From IMG/VR virus record IMGVR_UViG_3300044825_001801, positions 1 to 23,371 of that record: a stretch of DNA of 23,371 nt. The stretch is one strand, 5' to 3'. The notes below the pieces were generated by a model that did not search any database, had not been told where the DNA came from, and saw only the letters and a program-made list of their open reading frames with translations. A program made the position numbers and the translations under genes. Shown here in pieces: positions 5,549-13,535 of the stretch. How positions within the stretch are numbered: the first letter of the stretch is position 1; every line of letters starts with the position of its first letter. This DNA comes from a virus.

Positions 5549-6532
5549 ATGTCCGGCAACACGACCTCTTCGACCAACACCATCGTCGCGGGAATCCGCG
5601 CCGAGTTCTCCGACACCTATGCCCGTTCGTACACGGGCGTGCAGGAGCGCATGGGCGCCATCGCGGAGTTCATTCCGTCCGACAAGCGGCTGGAGAACTA
5701 CGCCTTCTACGAGAGCGCCCCGCACTGGGCGATCTGGAACGACGGCGAGGAGATCCGCTCCAAGTCCTTCAAGGACGCGACGTTCTCGGTCCGCAACCGC
5801 TCGTGGGGCATCCGCACCGAGTGGAACCGCGACGACCGGCGCGACGACCTGACGAAGTCGCTGCTCCCCCGCGTCAAGGACGTCGCCATGAGCGGCCCGC
5901 TCGTCCACGAGCGCGTGCTGTTCCAGATGATGACGGGCGCGACCGACACGGACCTGCTCCCGTCGATCCCGAACGCGGCCGACGGGTCGGCGCTCTACTC
6001 CGCGTCCACGCGCTTCGGCGCCACGAGCGGCAACCTGCTCACGGGCAGCGGCGTCGCGTCGGGGCCGGCGATCGTCACGGACCTGTTCAGCGTGTTCTCG
6101 CAGTTCGCGCTGTTTCAGGACACCGAGGGCCAGCCCCTGTGGGACGCGAGCGACCTCGACAAGGGGTTCATCGTGTTCTTCAGCCCGGCGAACGAGCGCG
6201 TGTTCACCGAGGCCGTCCACCAGACGATTCAGGCCTACGCGAACTCGACGAGCAACGCGGGTGTCTCGAACGTGGTGCAGGCCGCGGCGAAGAAGATCAC
6301 CCTCGTCCCCACGGCGCGCGTCACCGACAACGACTGGTACGTCTTCCTGCGCGAGCCGCGCCGCAAGCCGTTTGTCGTGCAGGAGCGCGACCCGATCACC
6401 GAGAAGATCGTGCTGTTCGACGACAGCATGGACAACGGCGTGCTCGCCACCAAGGTCGAGTTCGCCCAGTGGGATGCCCGCTTCGGCTACGGCATCGCCA
6501 CCCCGTACGCGACGATCAAGGTCAACAACTAG
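5549..6532 (+). CDS. Major capsid protein, Mu gpT-like
   Basis: 327 aa, ATG 5549 with GGAG at about 5538-5541. Features of the Mu-like major head subunit (gpT) family include an N-terminal AGIRAEFSDTYA, a predicted helix with the GAIAEFIPSD segment, and EEIRSKSFKDATFSVRNRSWGIRTEWNRDD, corresponding to the E-loop/N-arm region. A hydrophobic central LFQMM, NAADGSALYS, and a C-terminal VEFAQWDARFGYG ending follow. About 415 such subunits normally build a T=7 shell. The protein is about the usual length (Mu gpT is roughly 305 aa). The palindrome-like copy D upstream and the strong hairpin downstream suggest this highly expressed gene has its own transcript boundaries. Confidence 0.85.
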   Translation: MSGNTTSSTNTIVAGIRAEFSDTYARSYTGVQERMGAIAEFIPSDKRLENYAFYESAPHWAIWNDGEEIRSKSFKDATFSVRNRSWGIRTEWNRDDRRDDLTKSLLPRVKDVAMSGPLVHERVLFQMMTGATDTDLLPSIPNAADGSALYSASTRFGATSGNLLTGSGVASGPAIVTDLFSVFSQFALFQDTEGQPLWDASDLDKGFIVFFSPANERVFTEAVHQTIQAYANSTSNAGVSNVVQAAAKKITLVPTARVTDNDWYVFLREPRRKPFVVQERDPITEKIVLFDDSMDNGVLATKVEFAQWDARFGYGIATPYATIKVNN

Positions 6533-6556
6533 GACCACGCGCGACAACTGACCGCG

Positions 6557-6583
6557 GCCCCCGGGGGAAAGGCTCCCGGGGGC
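6557..6583 (+). terminator. Strong hairpin after the major capsid gene
   Basis: GCCCCCGGG (6557-6565) and CCCGGGGGC (6575-6583) form a perfect 9-bp GC stem with a 9-base loop. There is no T run behind it. It lies between the capsid stop (6532) and the next Shine-Dalgarno (GGAGGA, 6590-6595). It may be an attenuator or may stabilise the 3' end of the capsid message rather than act as a full terminator. Confidence 0.5.
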
Positions 6584-6599
6584 GCATCCGGAGGAACCG

Positions 6600-7139
6600 A
6601 TGCCCGCAGCCGTCACCCGCTCCGCCGCACCCGTCCCGACCACGCCCACGATCAAGAACTACCGCTGCCTCATCAAGACCAAGGTGGTGCAGCGCAAGAA
6701 CTCGTCGGGCCACCCCTTCGAGGTCCACGTCCCCGCCGCGCCGTTCCACTTCAAGGCGTTCGGCGGCAAGGCGTTCGGCGTCGAGACCTACACGCGCCGC
6801 CGCAACGCCGAGGGCGACTGGGAGAGCATCCCGCAGCGTGGGTGCGTCGAGGAGTTCATCGTGGGCGGCCCCGCGTGCGAGCTGGAGCGCGTCAAGGCGT
6901 CCATCCGCCGCAAGGTCATCCGCTGGCGCAACCGCGAGGCGGGGCGGGGCGACATCCTGTCCCTGCGCGAGGTCAAGCGCAAGATGGACCCGGCGACGGG
7001 GCACCCGCTCAACGAGTGGGAAGAGGTCCCGAACCAGCACTACCTCGCGCGTCCCGGCGACGAACCGCTGTCGAACTTCGTGGCGATCGAAGAGGTGGTG
7101 CCCGGGTCCGACCACGGCCCCGAGGTCCCGCTGGAGTAG
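6600..7139 (+). CDS. Conserved-looking head-region protein, unknown function
   Basis: 179 aa with a clear GGAGGA ribosome site (6590-6595). The N-terminus is Ala/Pro-rich and probably disordered. The main body is basic, with KNYRCLIKTKVVQRK then FHFKAFGGKAFGVETYTRR and a Glu-rich C-terminus (FVAIEEVVPG). It sits where Mu-like phages carry gp35, between the major capsid and gp36, but I cannot claim homology. A mixed alpha/beta fold is likely; no membrane segment or catalytic motif is visible. Its high basic content could reflect contact with DNA or with the portal, which is a guess. Confidence 0.7.
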   Translation: MPAAVTRSAAPVPTTPTIKNYRCLIKTKVVQRKNSSGHPFEVHVPAAPFHFKAFGGKAFGVETYTRRRNAEGDWESIPQRGCVEEFIVGGPACELERVKASIRRKVIRWRNREAGRGDILSLREVKRKMDPATGHPLNEWEEVPNQHYLARPGDEPLSNFVAIEEVVPGSDHGPEVPLE

Positions 7140-7146
7140 GTGAACC

Positions 7147-8436
7147 GTGGCTGACCCGACCTTCGCTGAGTCGCAGGCGCTGATCAAGAAGATCACGTAC
7201 CTGCTCCATCTCGTGCGGGACCGGGCCGAGGTCACGTCCACGACGCTGTCCGCGCAGATCGACACGGTGCAGCAGGCGATCGAGGGGGACTTCTCGGCCG
7301 AACTGCTCGACGCGGTCGAGGCGCTGCGCAACCGGTACGCCTCGTTGATGAGCGAGGACACGGTGCGGGCGCTGCTCACTCCGCCGCTGCTCCACATCGC
7401 CAAGGTGCTCGACTGGCCCGACACGGACCCGAGCGCGATCCTGACGCGCCTGTACGAGTACATGGTGACGAACTCGCTGACGGTGAAGGGGCGCAACATC
7501 ACCTTCGGCGCGGTGTCGGCCGGCGGTTCCAACGCGGGCAACGGCACCGTCAACCGACTCGTCAAGGACGAGAACAACTACCAGATCGAGGCGACCACCG
7601 TCGAGGTCAAGACCCTCGAGTGCATCTTCGACGCGACGTCCCGCACCGAGAAGGGCGAGGAAGAGTTCGAGGTGCGCGGCGAGGCGGCCAACAAGGACGG
7701 GCTCGAGACGGCGGGCAGCGGCACGCTCGCGGTGCTGCGCGCGATGTCGGCCCGTGACACCGCGGCGATCCTCCAGAACCCTTCGTTCTCGACCTACGAG
7801 GGGTCGGCCGCGACGCCGACGGCGATCAGCGGGTGGACGCCGACCGCGTCGCCCGCGGTCTACACGAACCTCGCCATCGACACGACGAACTACTACCGCC
7901 TCGTCCCGGGCGAGACGACGGGCGCGGCGCTCAAAATCTCGGCGGCGGACGGCGTCTCGCAGGCGCTGTCGGTGCGCGGGGCGAAGTTGAGCCCGAACGT
8001 CCCGTACTACCTCCAGATCGCGTACAACCGCGCGGTCGGCAGCGGGTCGGCCACGTTGCAGATCAGCCTCGGCGCGACGACCAAGTCGGTCGTGTTGGCG
8101 GCGCAGACGGGCTGGAACGTGCTGCGGCTCGACCTCGACCAAGGCCTCTGGCTGCGCCGCTTCAACGAGCAAGACCTCGACATCCGGATCGAGTTGACGT
8201 CGTACACGTCCGGCTACGTCCTCGTGGACGACGTGATCCTCGTTCCCATGCAGCAGGTGGACGGGTGCTGGTACGCCATCGTCGGTGGCGCCACCCCGTT
8301 CCTCCGCCGCGACACGTTCACGTTCACGGACTCGGGCGGGACGAGCGCCATCCAGCAGTACTGGTTCTGGCGCGGGTTCGGGCAGTACCTGCCGTTCAAG
8401 ACGGACAGCACCGAGACGTGGACCGACCCGCCGTAG
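7147..8436 (+). CDS. Structural protein with carbohydrate-binding-like domain
   Basis: 429 aa, GTG start. The first 200 residues hold helical segments (ALIKKITYLLHLVRDRAE) followed by a mixed region. Residues about 211-366 resemble a beta-sandwich carbohydrate-binding module. That region has an NPSF opening, a GWTP turn, YYRLVPGETTGAALKIS, 'LSPNVPYYLQIAYNR' and an LVDDVILVP closing strand, the usual ending of CBM4/9-like domains. Such domains occur on phage heads and tails and may hold the particle near cell-surface or environmental glycans. Position between capsid and connector genes favours a head-fibre, neck-fibre or large decoration role. The domain call is by pattern; ligand unknown. Confidence 0.65.
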   Translation: MADPTFAESQALIKKITYLLHLVRDRAEVTSTTLSAQIDTVQQAIEGDFSAELLDAVEALRNRYASLMSEDTVRALLTPPLLHIAKVLDWPDTDPSAILTRLYEYMVTNSLTVKGRNITFGAVSAGGSNAGNGTVNRLVKDENNYQIEATTVEVKTLECIFDATSRTEKGEEEFEVRGEAANKDGLETAGSGTLAVLRAMSARDTAAILQNPSFSTYEGSAATPTAISGWTPTASPAVYTNLAIDTTNYYRLVPGETTGAALKISAADGVSQALSVRGAKLSPNVPYYLQIAYNRAVGSGSATLQISLGATTKSVVLAAQTGWNVLRLDLDQGLWLRRFNEQDLDIRIELTSYTSGYVLVDDVILVPMQQVDGCWYAIVGGATPFLRRDTFTFTDSGGTSAIQQYWFWRGFGQYLPFKTDSTETWTDPP

Positions 8437-8452
8437 GCGGGGGAGTTAGACC

Positions 8453-8890
8453 GTGGCGACCCTTCTTACCGACGTTCAGGCGCGCTACCCGTCGCAGGTT
8501 CTCACCGAACTCACGCGACGGGGCGCGACTGATTCCACGACGGTCAACTCGACGCTGCTCCAGTACGCCTGCGACGACATCGAGTCGGGCGACTTCCCGA
8601 CGTACGTCCAGACGACGTACGACGCGAGCAACCGGCAGCACGTCTCGGTGGCGTGCGAGGGGGTGCTGGCGAAGTTGAAGTTGTGGGCGCGCGACGGCTC
8701 GGACGGCGGCAAGTCGGAGTGGGACCGGTGGGTGGCCCGTGCGCAGGCGCTGGCCCGCGTGACCGGGCGCGACCGGATCCTGCCCACGACGACGAGCGAG
8801 TTGGAGCCGACGCCCGAGGTGGACGGCACCGAGGTCGTCCGCCCGATGTTCGACCAAGGCGACTTCGACGAGTACCGGCCGGGGCCGTAG
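8453..8890 (+). CDS. Head-tail connector, Mu gp36-like (DUF1320)
   Basis: 145 aa, GTG start with GGGGGAG upstream at about 8439. The N-terminus LLTDVQARYPSQVLTELTRRG and the following 'TTVNSTLLQYACDDIESGDFPTY' region match the gp36/DUF1320 group of small helical head-tail joining proteins. They have an LxxxVGxxRLxxLT-type helix and a central Ala/Asp helix. The C-terminus is acidic. Such proteins sit beneath the portal and prepare the neck for tail attachment. It lies after the capsid genes and directly before a gpG-like gene, the order expected for Mu-type morphogenesis. Confidence 0.6.
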   Translation: MATLLTDVQARYPSQVLTELTRRGATDSTTVNSTLLQYACDDIESGDFPTYVQTTYDASNRQHVSVACEGVLAKLKLWARDGSDGGKSEWDRWVARAQALARVTGRDRILPTTTSELEPTPEVDGTEVVRPMFDQGDFDEYRPGP

Positions 8891-8897
8891 GTGCCCC

Positions 8898-9569
8898 GTG
8901 CATTCCGTCGAGTACGACGCGCGGCTCAAGCGGTTCCTCGCGCGCCTCAGTGACGCGCAGACCCTGCTGCGTCCACTCGGGGCGCTGATCCTCGCGCGGG
9001 CGTCCAAGGCGTTCACGGACCAGCGCCGCGGGTCGCGGGAGTGGGCGCCGCGGGCCGTCCCGAACGTCATCGGGATCTTGGAGGACCTGCGCCGCGGGTC
9101 GGAGCCTCCCGCGCGGCGGTTCCAAGCGCGGCCGGCGGGCATGGACCGGGGCGACCTGTACCGGAGCATCACGACGCCGAGCGCGTCCCGCTACGTTGGC
9201 AAGGACACGATCGAAGTCGGCTCGACGCTGCCCTACGCGGCGTCAGTCCAGTTCGGCGGGGAGCGCGACGTCGAGGTGGACGCCGGGCTCAAGCAGAAGA
9301 TCGCCGCCTACCTCGGCAAGCAGAGCCGCAAGACGGCGCGGCTCGAGCGCAAGGCGTTCGGGCCGATGGGCCCCGGGTCGATCGACCCCGGCGTGTACGG
9401 GGCGCAGGCGGCGCGGGAAGACGCGCTGCGCAAGGCGCTCGGATGGCTTTTGCGCCCGCAGGTCAAGGGGTTCACGGCGAAAATCCCCTCGCGCCCGTTC
9501 GTCATGGTGACGGACGAGGACTTGCAGGACTTCCGCACGATCCTGTTCCGTGAGGCGACGAGGCTCTAG
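8898..9569 (+). CDS. Phage virion morphogenesis / tail completion protein (gpG-like)
   Basis: 223 aa, GTG start at 8898; its stop directly abuts the next ATG. The region DLYRSITTPSASRYVGKDTI then VGSTLPYAASVQFGGERDVE, and the late RPFVMVTDEDLQDF, reproduce the landmarks of the phage virion morphogenesis family (Mu gpG, P2 gpS). These are 'L..SIT', 'VGS..YA..hQFG' and 'PaRPF'. These proteins act in tail completion and head-tail joining. The protein is somewhat longer than typical members because of a middle insert (about residues 130-175). The N-terminal helix LKRFLARLSDAQTLLRPLG is also family-like. Confidence 0.7.
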   Translation: MHSVEYDARLKRFLARLSDAQTLLRPLGALILARASKAFTDQRRGSREWAPRAVPNVIGILEDLRRGSEPPARRFQARPAGMDRGDLYRSITTPSASRYVGKDTIEVGSTLPYAASVQFGGERDVEVDAGLKQKIAAYLGKQSRKTARLERKAFGPMGPGSIDPGVYGAQAAREDALRKALGWLLRPQVKGFTAKIPSRPFVMVTDEDLQDFRTILFREATRL

Positions 9570-10136
9570 ATGGCGACAGCCGACCTCCACGCGGTACTGC
9601 AAGTCCCCGGGCGTCTCGTCGTCAACCCGACGAGCCTGTCGGCGGCCTACCCGTACGGCGGGACCGAACTCGGATCGGTCCACCAGATCGGCGTGCGCCG
9701 GGTGGCTGCGACCTACGACGTGACCGCGATGGAGTACGGCGGGGCGATCGTGGAGTCGATCCAAGGCGGGGAGAACTGGGCGTTGGCGGCCTACCTCCGC
9801 CAGTTCGACAACGACGCCATCGCGGCGGTGTTCCCGAACACGACGACGGGCACCTCGACCAAGCGGGTCGCGGTGTCGCACTGGATGAACGCGGCCTCCC
9901 CGGTGCGCCCGGGGTCGCTCGTCTCGTCGCGGTCGGTCAAGTTGCTGTTCGTCCCGTACGACGTGGACCGGCACCGGGCGGTCTACCTCTACCGGGCGCT
10001 GCCGCGGGTCGAGGAGACGTGGGAGATGGCGTTGGCGGTGGACACGCGCGTGGAGGTCCCGGTGGTGTTCGTGGCGATCCCCGATACGGGGGGCAAGGTG
10101 GCAACGATCGACTTCGTGCGGGAGATCACGCTATGA
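9570..10136 (+). CDS. Tail tube candidate
   Basis: 188 aa, ATG immediately after the preceding stop. It is a beta-rich protein: VNPTSLSAAYPYGGTELG at the start, VRRVAATYDVTAMEYGGAIVESIQGGENWALAAYL in the middle, and paired strands with VEVPVVFVAIPDTGGKVATIDF at the end. The strand-turn pattern with a long central loop and a Gly-rich turn resembles tail tube proteins. It is placed between completion protein and the tail terminator-like gene, where a tube protein would normally sit. I see no diagnostic motif, so this is a fold and context guess. Confidence 0.5.
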   Translation: MATADLHAVLQVPGRLVVNPTSLSAAYPYGGTELGSVHQIGVRRVAATYDVTAMEYGGAIVESIQGGENWALAAYLRQFDNDAIAAVFPNTTTGTSTKRVAVSHWMNAASPVRPGSLVSSRSVKLLFVPYDVDRHRAVYLYRALPRVEETWEMALAVDTRVEVPVVFVAIPDTGGKVATIDFVREITL

Positions 10137-10498
10137 GGCTCGCCGCCGCCGCCGGGCTCTACGACGCGATGCCGGACGAGATGCCGCAGGAGGCTGCGGA
10201 CCGCCTCGTCGCGGAGGCCGCCGACTTCCTCCGCGCCGGCGGGGTGCTGTCGCTCTCGGACTGGTGCGAGGCGTCGGTGGCGGAGCGGGTGGCGTTCGTG
10301 CGCGCCGGGCAGATCGTGTCCACGGAGCGCGCGGTGGCGGTCGGGATGGCGACGCAGGGCCCCGCGGGGCTCGCGGAGGCGGTGCGGCCGGTGGACGGCG
10401 GCGACGCGGCCCGGTCCCTCTCGCTCGCGGGAGTGCTCGGGGCTGTCGCGGAGCGGTTGCAGGCCGAGGGGTCGATCCCGTCGGAGGGTGCGCCGTGA
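10133..10498 (+). CDS. Small helical tail-region protein (121 aa)
   Basis: 121 aa starting in an ATGA overlap with the previous gene and ending in a GTGA overlap with the next. Almost entirely helical and acidic, with repeated Ala/Glu helices such as DRLVAEAADFLRAGG and VAERVAFVRAGQIV, and a Gly/Asp-rich end. Size, acidity and place between tail genes fit a tail assembly chaperone. I see no slippery sequence or longer frameshift product, so this is unproven. The name is left open. Confidence 0.6.
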   Translation: MRLAAAAGLYDAMPDEMPQEAADRLVAEAADFLRAGGVLSLSDWCEASVAERVAFVRAGQIVSTERAVAVGMATQGPAGLAEAVRPVDGGDAARSLSLAGVLGAVAERLQAEGSIPSEGAP

Positions 10499-11325
10499 AC
10501 CGCTGGCAGCAGGCCCGACAGATCCGCTACCTCCTGCTCGCCGACCGTTGGCCGGACGGGGCGCAGGGGCGGGTGTTCGGCCCCAACTCGGTCGTCATCG
10601 CGTCGGGGTCGGACCCGCAGTTGCGCGACCTCCGCTTCCCGCTCGCCATGATCGTCTCGGCGGGCGAGGAAGCGGACGCGCAGACGCCCGAGTTGCTGCG
10701 GTGCCGGTGGCGTGTGATCGTCATGGCGAAGGCCGAGGGTCAGACCTCGTCGCAGGCGGCCACGATCGGCGGGCAGCGCACGGGCGGGCTCGGGACCAGC
10801 GAGGGGCGCGGCGTGCTGGAGGTGGGCGAGGAGACGGTCAAGGCGCTGTCGCTGCTCACCGGGGCGAACGGGATGCGGGCGGCGCTCGTCTCGTCGAGCG
10901 GGGCGCAGAGCGTCGAGACCGACAACGGCATGGTCGCGGGCGTCGAGTACGAATTCGACTCGTGGGCGACGGTGCGGCGGCACTACGACGAGCCGCTGTT
11001 CCTCGTCGCGACGGGCGGGGCGGGGCAGGCGACGCTGACGTGGGTGAACGCCCCGGCGCGGTGGGACCAGTACGACTCGACGGGCACGCGGTTGGCCCCG
11101 GTGATCCGGTACGCGACGGGTGCGACGGCGCCGACGACGGCGACGTCGGGCACGGGGGTGTCGGGGATCAGCGCGGGTGACACGACGGTCACGGTGACGG
11201 GGCTGGCGGCGGGCACGTACTCGTTCGCCGTCTTCCAGCCCTACACCGAGAGCGGGGCGGCGAGCGCGGAGCGGTACAGCGAGCAGGCGCTGTCCACGAC
11301 CGCGACGTCCGTGTCGGTGACGTAG
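10495..11325 (+). CDS. Tail-terminator-like protein fused to a fibronectin III-like domain
   Basis: 276 aa, GTG start inside a GTGA overlap. Residues about 1-165 form an alpha/beta domain with WQQARQIRYLLLADRWPD, a VIVMAKAEGQTSSQ segment and ETVKALSLLTGANGM. This resembles small tail terminator or neck proteins that cap the tail tube. Residues about 170-270 look like a fibronectin III domain: ATLTWVNAPARW, VIRYATGA, TTVTVTGLAAGTYSFAVFQP then SAERYSEQ and TTATSVSV. Surface Ig-like or FN3 domains are common additions to phage virion proteins and may bind cells weakly. The FN3 call is good; the terminator call is inferred from fold and gene order. Confidence 0.6.
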   Translation: MNRWQQARQIRYLLLADRWPDGAQGRVFGPNSVVIASGSDPQLRDLRFPLAMIVSAGEEADAQTPELLRCRWRVIVMAKAEGQTSSQAATIGGQRTGGLGTSEGRGVLEVGEETVKALSLLTGANGMRAALVSSSGAQSVETDNGMVAGVEYEFDSWATVRRHYDEPLFLVATGGAGQATLTWVNAPARWDQYDSTGTRLAPVIRYATGATAPTTATSGTGVSGISAGDTTVTVTGLAAGTYSFAVFQPYTESGAASAERYSEQALSTTATSVSVT

Positions 11326-11327
11326 CC

Positions 11328-11984
11328 ATGGCCGAGCAACTTGCGGGGACGGCGACGATCCGGCTGAAGTTGCAGTTGACGCCGCAGGACAAGGCGGTGC
11401 TCGACGGCCTCGGTGCGGGCCCCGGGCGTGCCGCGGGCGCCGGCGGCCGAGACTTCCTGACCTCTCCGTCGGGCCGCGCTCCCACCGTCCCCGGTGGTCG
11501 CGGCGGTCCCTCGCTGTTGAGCGGGATGACGCTCGGCCGCCTCGGTGCGCTCGGCGTGGGCGCGGCGTTCGCGGCCCCGTTGATCGGGGACGCGGCGAGC
11601 GTCGTCGGCGGCACGTTCGGCGGGTACGGGCGCCTCGCGTCGGAAGCCTTGGGCCTCGGCGGGCTGGCGCGCAACGCCCGGGTGCCCGAGGGCGCGACGC
11701 GGGCGACGGTCGGTCAACTCGGGATCGCGGGGGCGTATGCGTCGCCCGACCAGATCCGCGCGCTGCGCGAGGTGAACCGGCGGATGCTCCAGATGGAGGC
11801 CGACGCCGAGACGAAAATCCGCGGCGCGGTCGGGGGCGACACCGCGAAGAACATCAACGACCTCATGCGACAGGCGCTGGACATGTTCATCGCGCACTGG
11901 CCCGCCGTGGTCGCGGCGATCGTCGCCAAGGGACTCCTTGGCAAGTTGCCCGGCCCCGTCGGCAAACTCGCGAGGATCATCTAG
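11328..11984 (+). CDS. Hydrophobic Gly/Ala-rich protein in the tape-measure position
   Basis: 218 aa, ATG three bases after the previous stop. The N-terminus is basic and beta-prone (TATIRLKLQLTPQDKAV), followed by a Gly/Pro-rich linker. A hydrophobic segment around residues 70-95 (LGALGVGAAFAAPLIG) and a second around residues 185-205 (WPAVVAAIVAKGLLG) could be membrane-inserting. Between them is a helix LREVNRRMLQMEADAE. It stands where a tape measure would be encoded but is far shorter than typical ones of 600-1500 aa. It could be a minimal tape measure, an ejected pore protein, or a holin-like protein. Function unresolved. Confidence 0.5.
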   Translation: MAEQLAGTATIRLKLQLTPQDKAVLDGLGAGPGRAAGAGGRDFLTSPSGRAPTVPGGRGGPSLLSGMTLGRLGALGVGAAFAAPLIGDAASVVGGTFGGYGRLASEALGLGGLARNARVPEGATRATVGQLGIAGAYASPDQIRALREVNRRMLQMEADAETKIRGAVGGDTAKNINDLMRQALDMFIAHWPAVVAAIVAKGLLGKLPGPVGKLARII

Positions 11985-13531
11985 TGCCCCCCGCCGCAAC
12001 GCGCTCGCTCAAGATCACCTACGGGTCCACCGTCGTCGGCGGGACGACCACCTACCTCATCGACGGCCCGGTCAGGTTCAGCAAGTCCTACGAGCGGTTC
12101 GACCTCGCCTTCCGCGTCGTCGTGCAGGACTCGACCGCTGCGACGTTCCAGACCGCGTGCGCGGCGCTGGAAGCGGCGTTCCGCACCCCGCGGCAACTCA
12201 TCAAAGTCGAGATGGAGGGGCAGACCTTCATCGACCTCAACCCGTCGAGCAACACCGGCTTCCTCGCAGAGCCGACCATCTCGGACGGCGCCGACACGCC
12301 CGCCGCCACGGGGCGCTCGCGTGTCTACGACATCACCATCGCGTGCCAACTCCCCGCCGACCTGAGCGGGCAGAGCGGGCGGGCCGACTCGACGGTCACG
12401 GTGGACTACGACGCCTCCCGACGCCTGCGCATCACGATCACGGGGCGCTACACCGCGCTGTCGTCCAACTCGGCCTCGGCGCAGTACAACGCCGCGATCG
12501 GCACCTACTCGTCGTCGATCCTGTCGTCGTGGGGCGGCGGAGGGACGTTCGACCTCATCTCGGAGGACGTGGTCCCCGACGACGCCGACAAGAACTGCTC
12601 GTTCTCCCGCGTCTACCAAGAGGTGCTGTACGCGCCGACGTCGGGCGGGCTTTCGCACGCGAGCATCCGCGGCGCCTCGATCGTCTACTCGCGCCGCCGT
12701 CCCGCGCCGGGCGACTCGCCCGACAAGCCGGTCAGGCGGCTCGAAGAGGTCACGGTGCAGTTCACCTGCTCCGTCAACAACGACGTCTCGACCTCGCTGG
12801 AGACGCTGTACAACGACTCGGTGCGCCCCTACCTGCTCTCGCAGGCGGCGTCGCTGTTCAACGCGAGCGCGACGGCGGTGGTGGACGAGACGCGCAACTT
12901 CGACAAGTCGGGCAACACCATCGCGGCGACGCTCGACCTGCGCATGGTCGTCAACGGCGCGCTCCACATCGAGTACGCGCGCACCGTCGCGGTGGACGAC
13001 GAGAAGGGCGAGACGTTGCAGCCCGCGTGGGACGGCGCGTCGCGCTACGCCAAGTACCGTTTCCCCGGCATTGCCCGCCGCACGCGGACGCTCACCTCGG
13101 TCGAGCGCGTCATCGGGCTGTGGTCGGTCACGCCCGACGGGTCCGGCTTCGTCGGCGGCGGCGGCGCTCCGGTCGGGGCCGGTGCCGGTGGTGGCGGAGC
13201 GGGCAAGGGCGCAAAGGCGGCGGCGTCGTCCAAGAAGCCCTCGTCGAAGGCGGCGGCGGGGTCGTCCGGTTCAGCCGGGTCCTCGGCGGGCAGCGTCGGC
13301 GCGCAACCCCTCGGAGGCGAGGGGTGGGTGACGATGCGCACCCGTCGGGCGGCCAAGCAGGTGCTGCTCGGCATCGACGCGCAGGTCATCAACGCGACGG
13401 ACTGCGAGACGATCATCGACGAGGAGTACTACGTGACCCCGTCGGGCGGCGGCGGTGCCCCGACGACCACGTCCGATCCGAGCGTCCGCGGCCCGTTCCG
13501 CGCGCCGGGCGGTGCGGTCACGACGAGTTGA
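11984..13531 (+). CDS. Large tail protein with beta domains and Gly/Ala/Ser linker
   Basis: 515 aa, GTG start overlapping the previous TAG by one base. The protein is Thr/Ser/Val-rich with a beta domain in the first 170 residues (SLKITYGSTVVGG, RFSKSYERFDLAFRVVVQ). A second stretch (residues 250-340) repeats similar strand patterns (EVTVQFTCSVNN), suggesting internal duplication of a tail-tube-like fold. Residues about 388-445 are a low-complexity Gly/Ala/Ser/Lys linker. The final segment is a compact domain with CETIIDEEYYV and a Pro/Gly/Thr tail. It is probably a distal tail or baseplate wall component; no family diagnosis is possible by eye. Confidence 0.6.
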   Translation: MPPAATRSLKITYGSTVVGGTTTYLIDGPVRFSKSYERFDLAFRVVVQDSTAATFQTACAALEAAFRTPRQLIKVEMEGQTFIDLNPSSNTGFLAEPTISDGADTPAATGRSRVYDITIACQLPADLSGQSGRADSTVTVDYDASRRLRITITGRYTALSSNSASAQYNAAIGTYSSSILSSWGGGGTFDLISEDVVPDDADKNCSFSRVYQEVLYAPTSGGLSHASIRGASIVYSRRRPAPGDSPDKPVRRLEEVTVQFTCSVNNDVSTSLETLYNDSVRPYLLSQAASLFNASATAVVDETRNFDKSGNTIAATLDLRMVVNGALHIEYARTVAVDDEKGETLQPAWDGASRYAKYRFPGIARRTRTLTSVERVIGLWSVTPDGSGFVGGGGAPVGAGAGGGGAGKGAKAAASSKKPSSKAAAGSSGSAGSSAGSVGAQPLGGEGWVTMRTRRAAKQVLLGIDAQVINATDCETIIDEEYYVTPSGGGGAPTTTSDPSVRGPFRAPGGAVTTS

Positions 13532-13535
13532 CCCG

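Noticed and set aside
10133-11325. Programmed frameshift between the small helical tail gene and the next gene
   Set aside because: No slippery heptamer near the overlap; a GTGA stop/start overlap explains the arrangement.
13455-13535. Longer N-terminus for the hub-like protein
   Set aside because: The added residues are Arg/Pro/Ser-only and overlap the previous gene; ATG 13536 directly after the stop is more natural.
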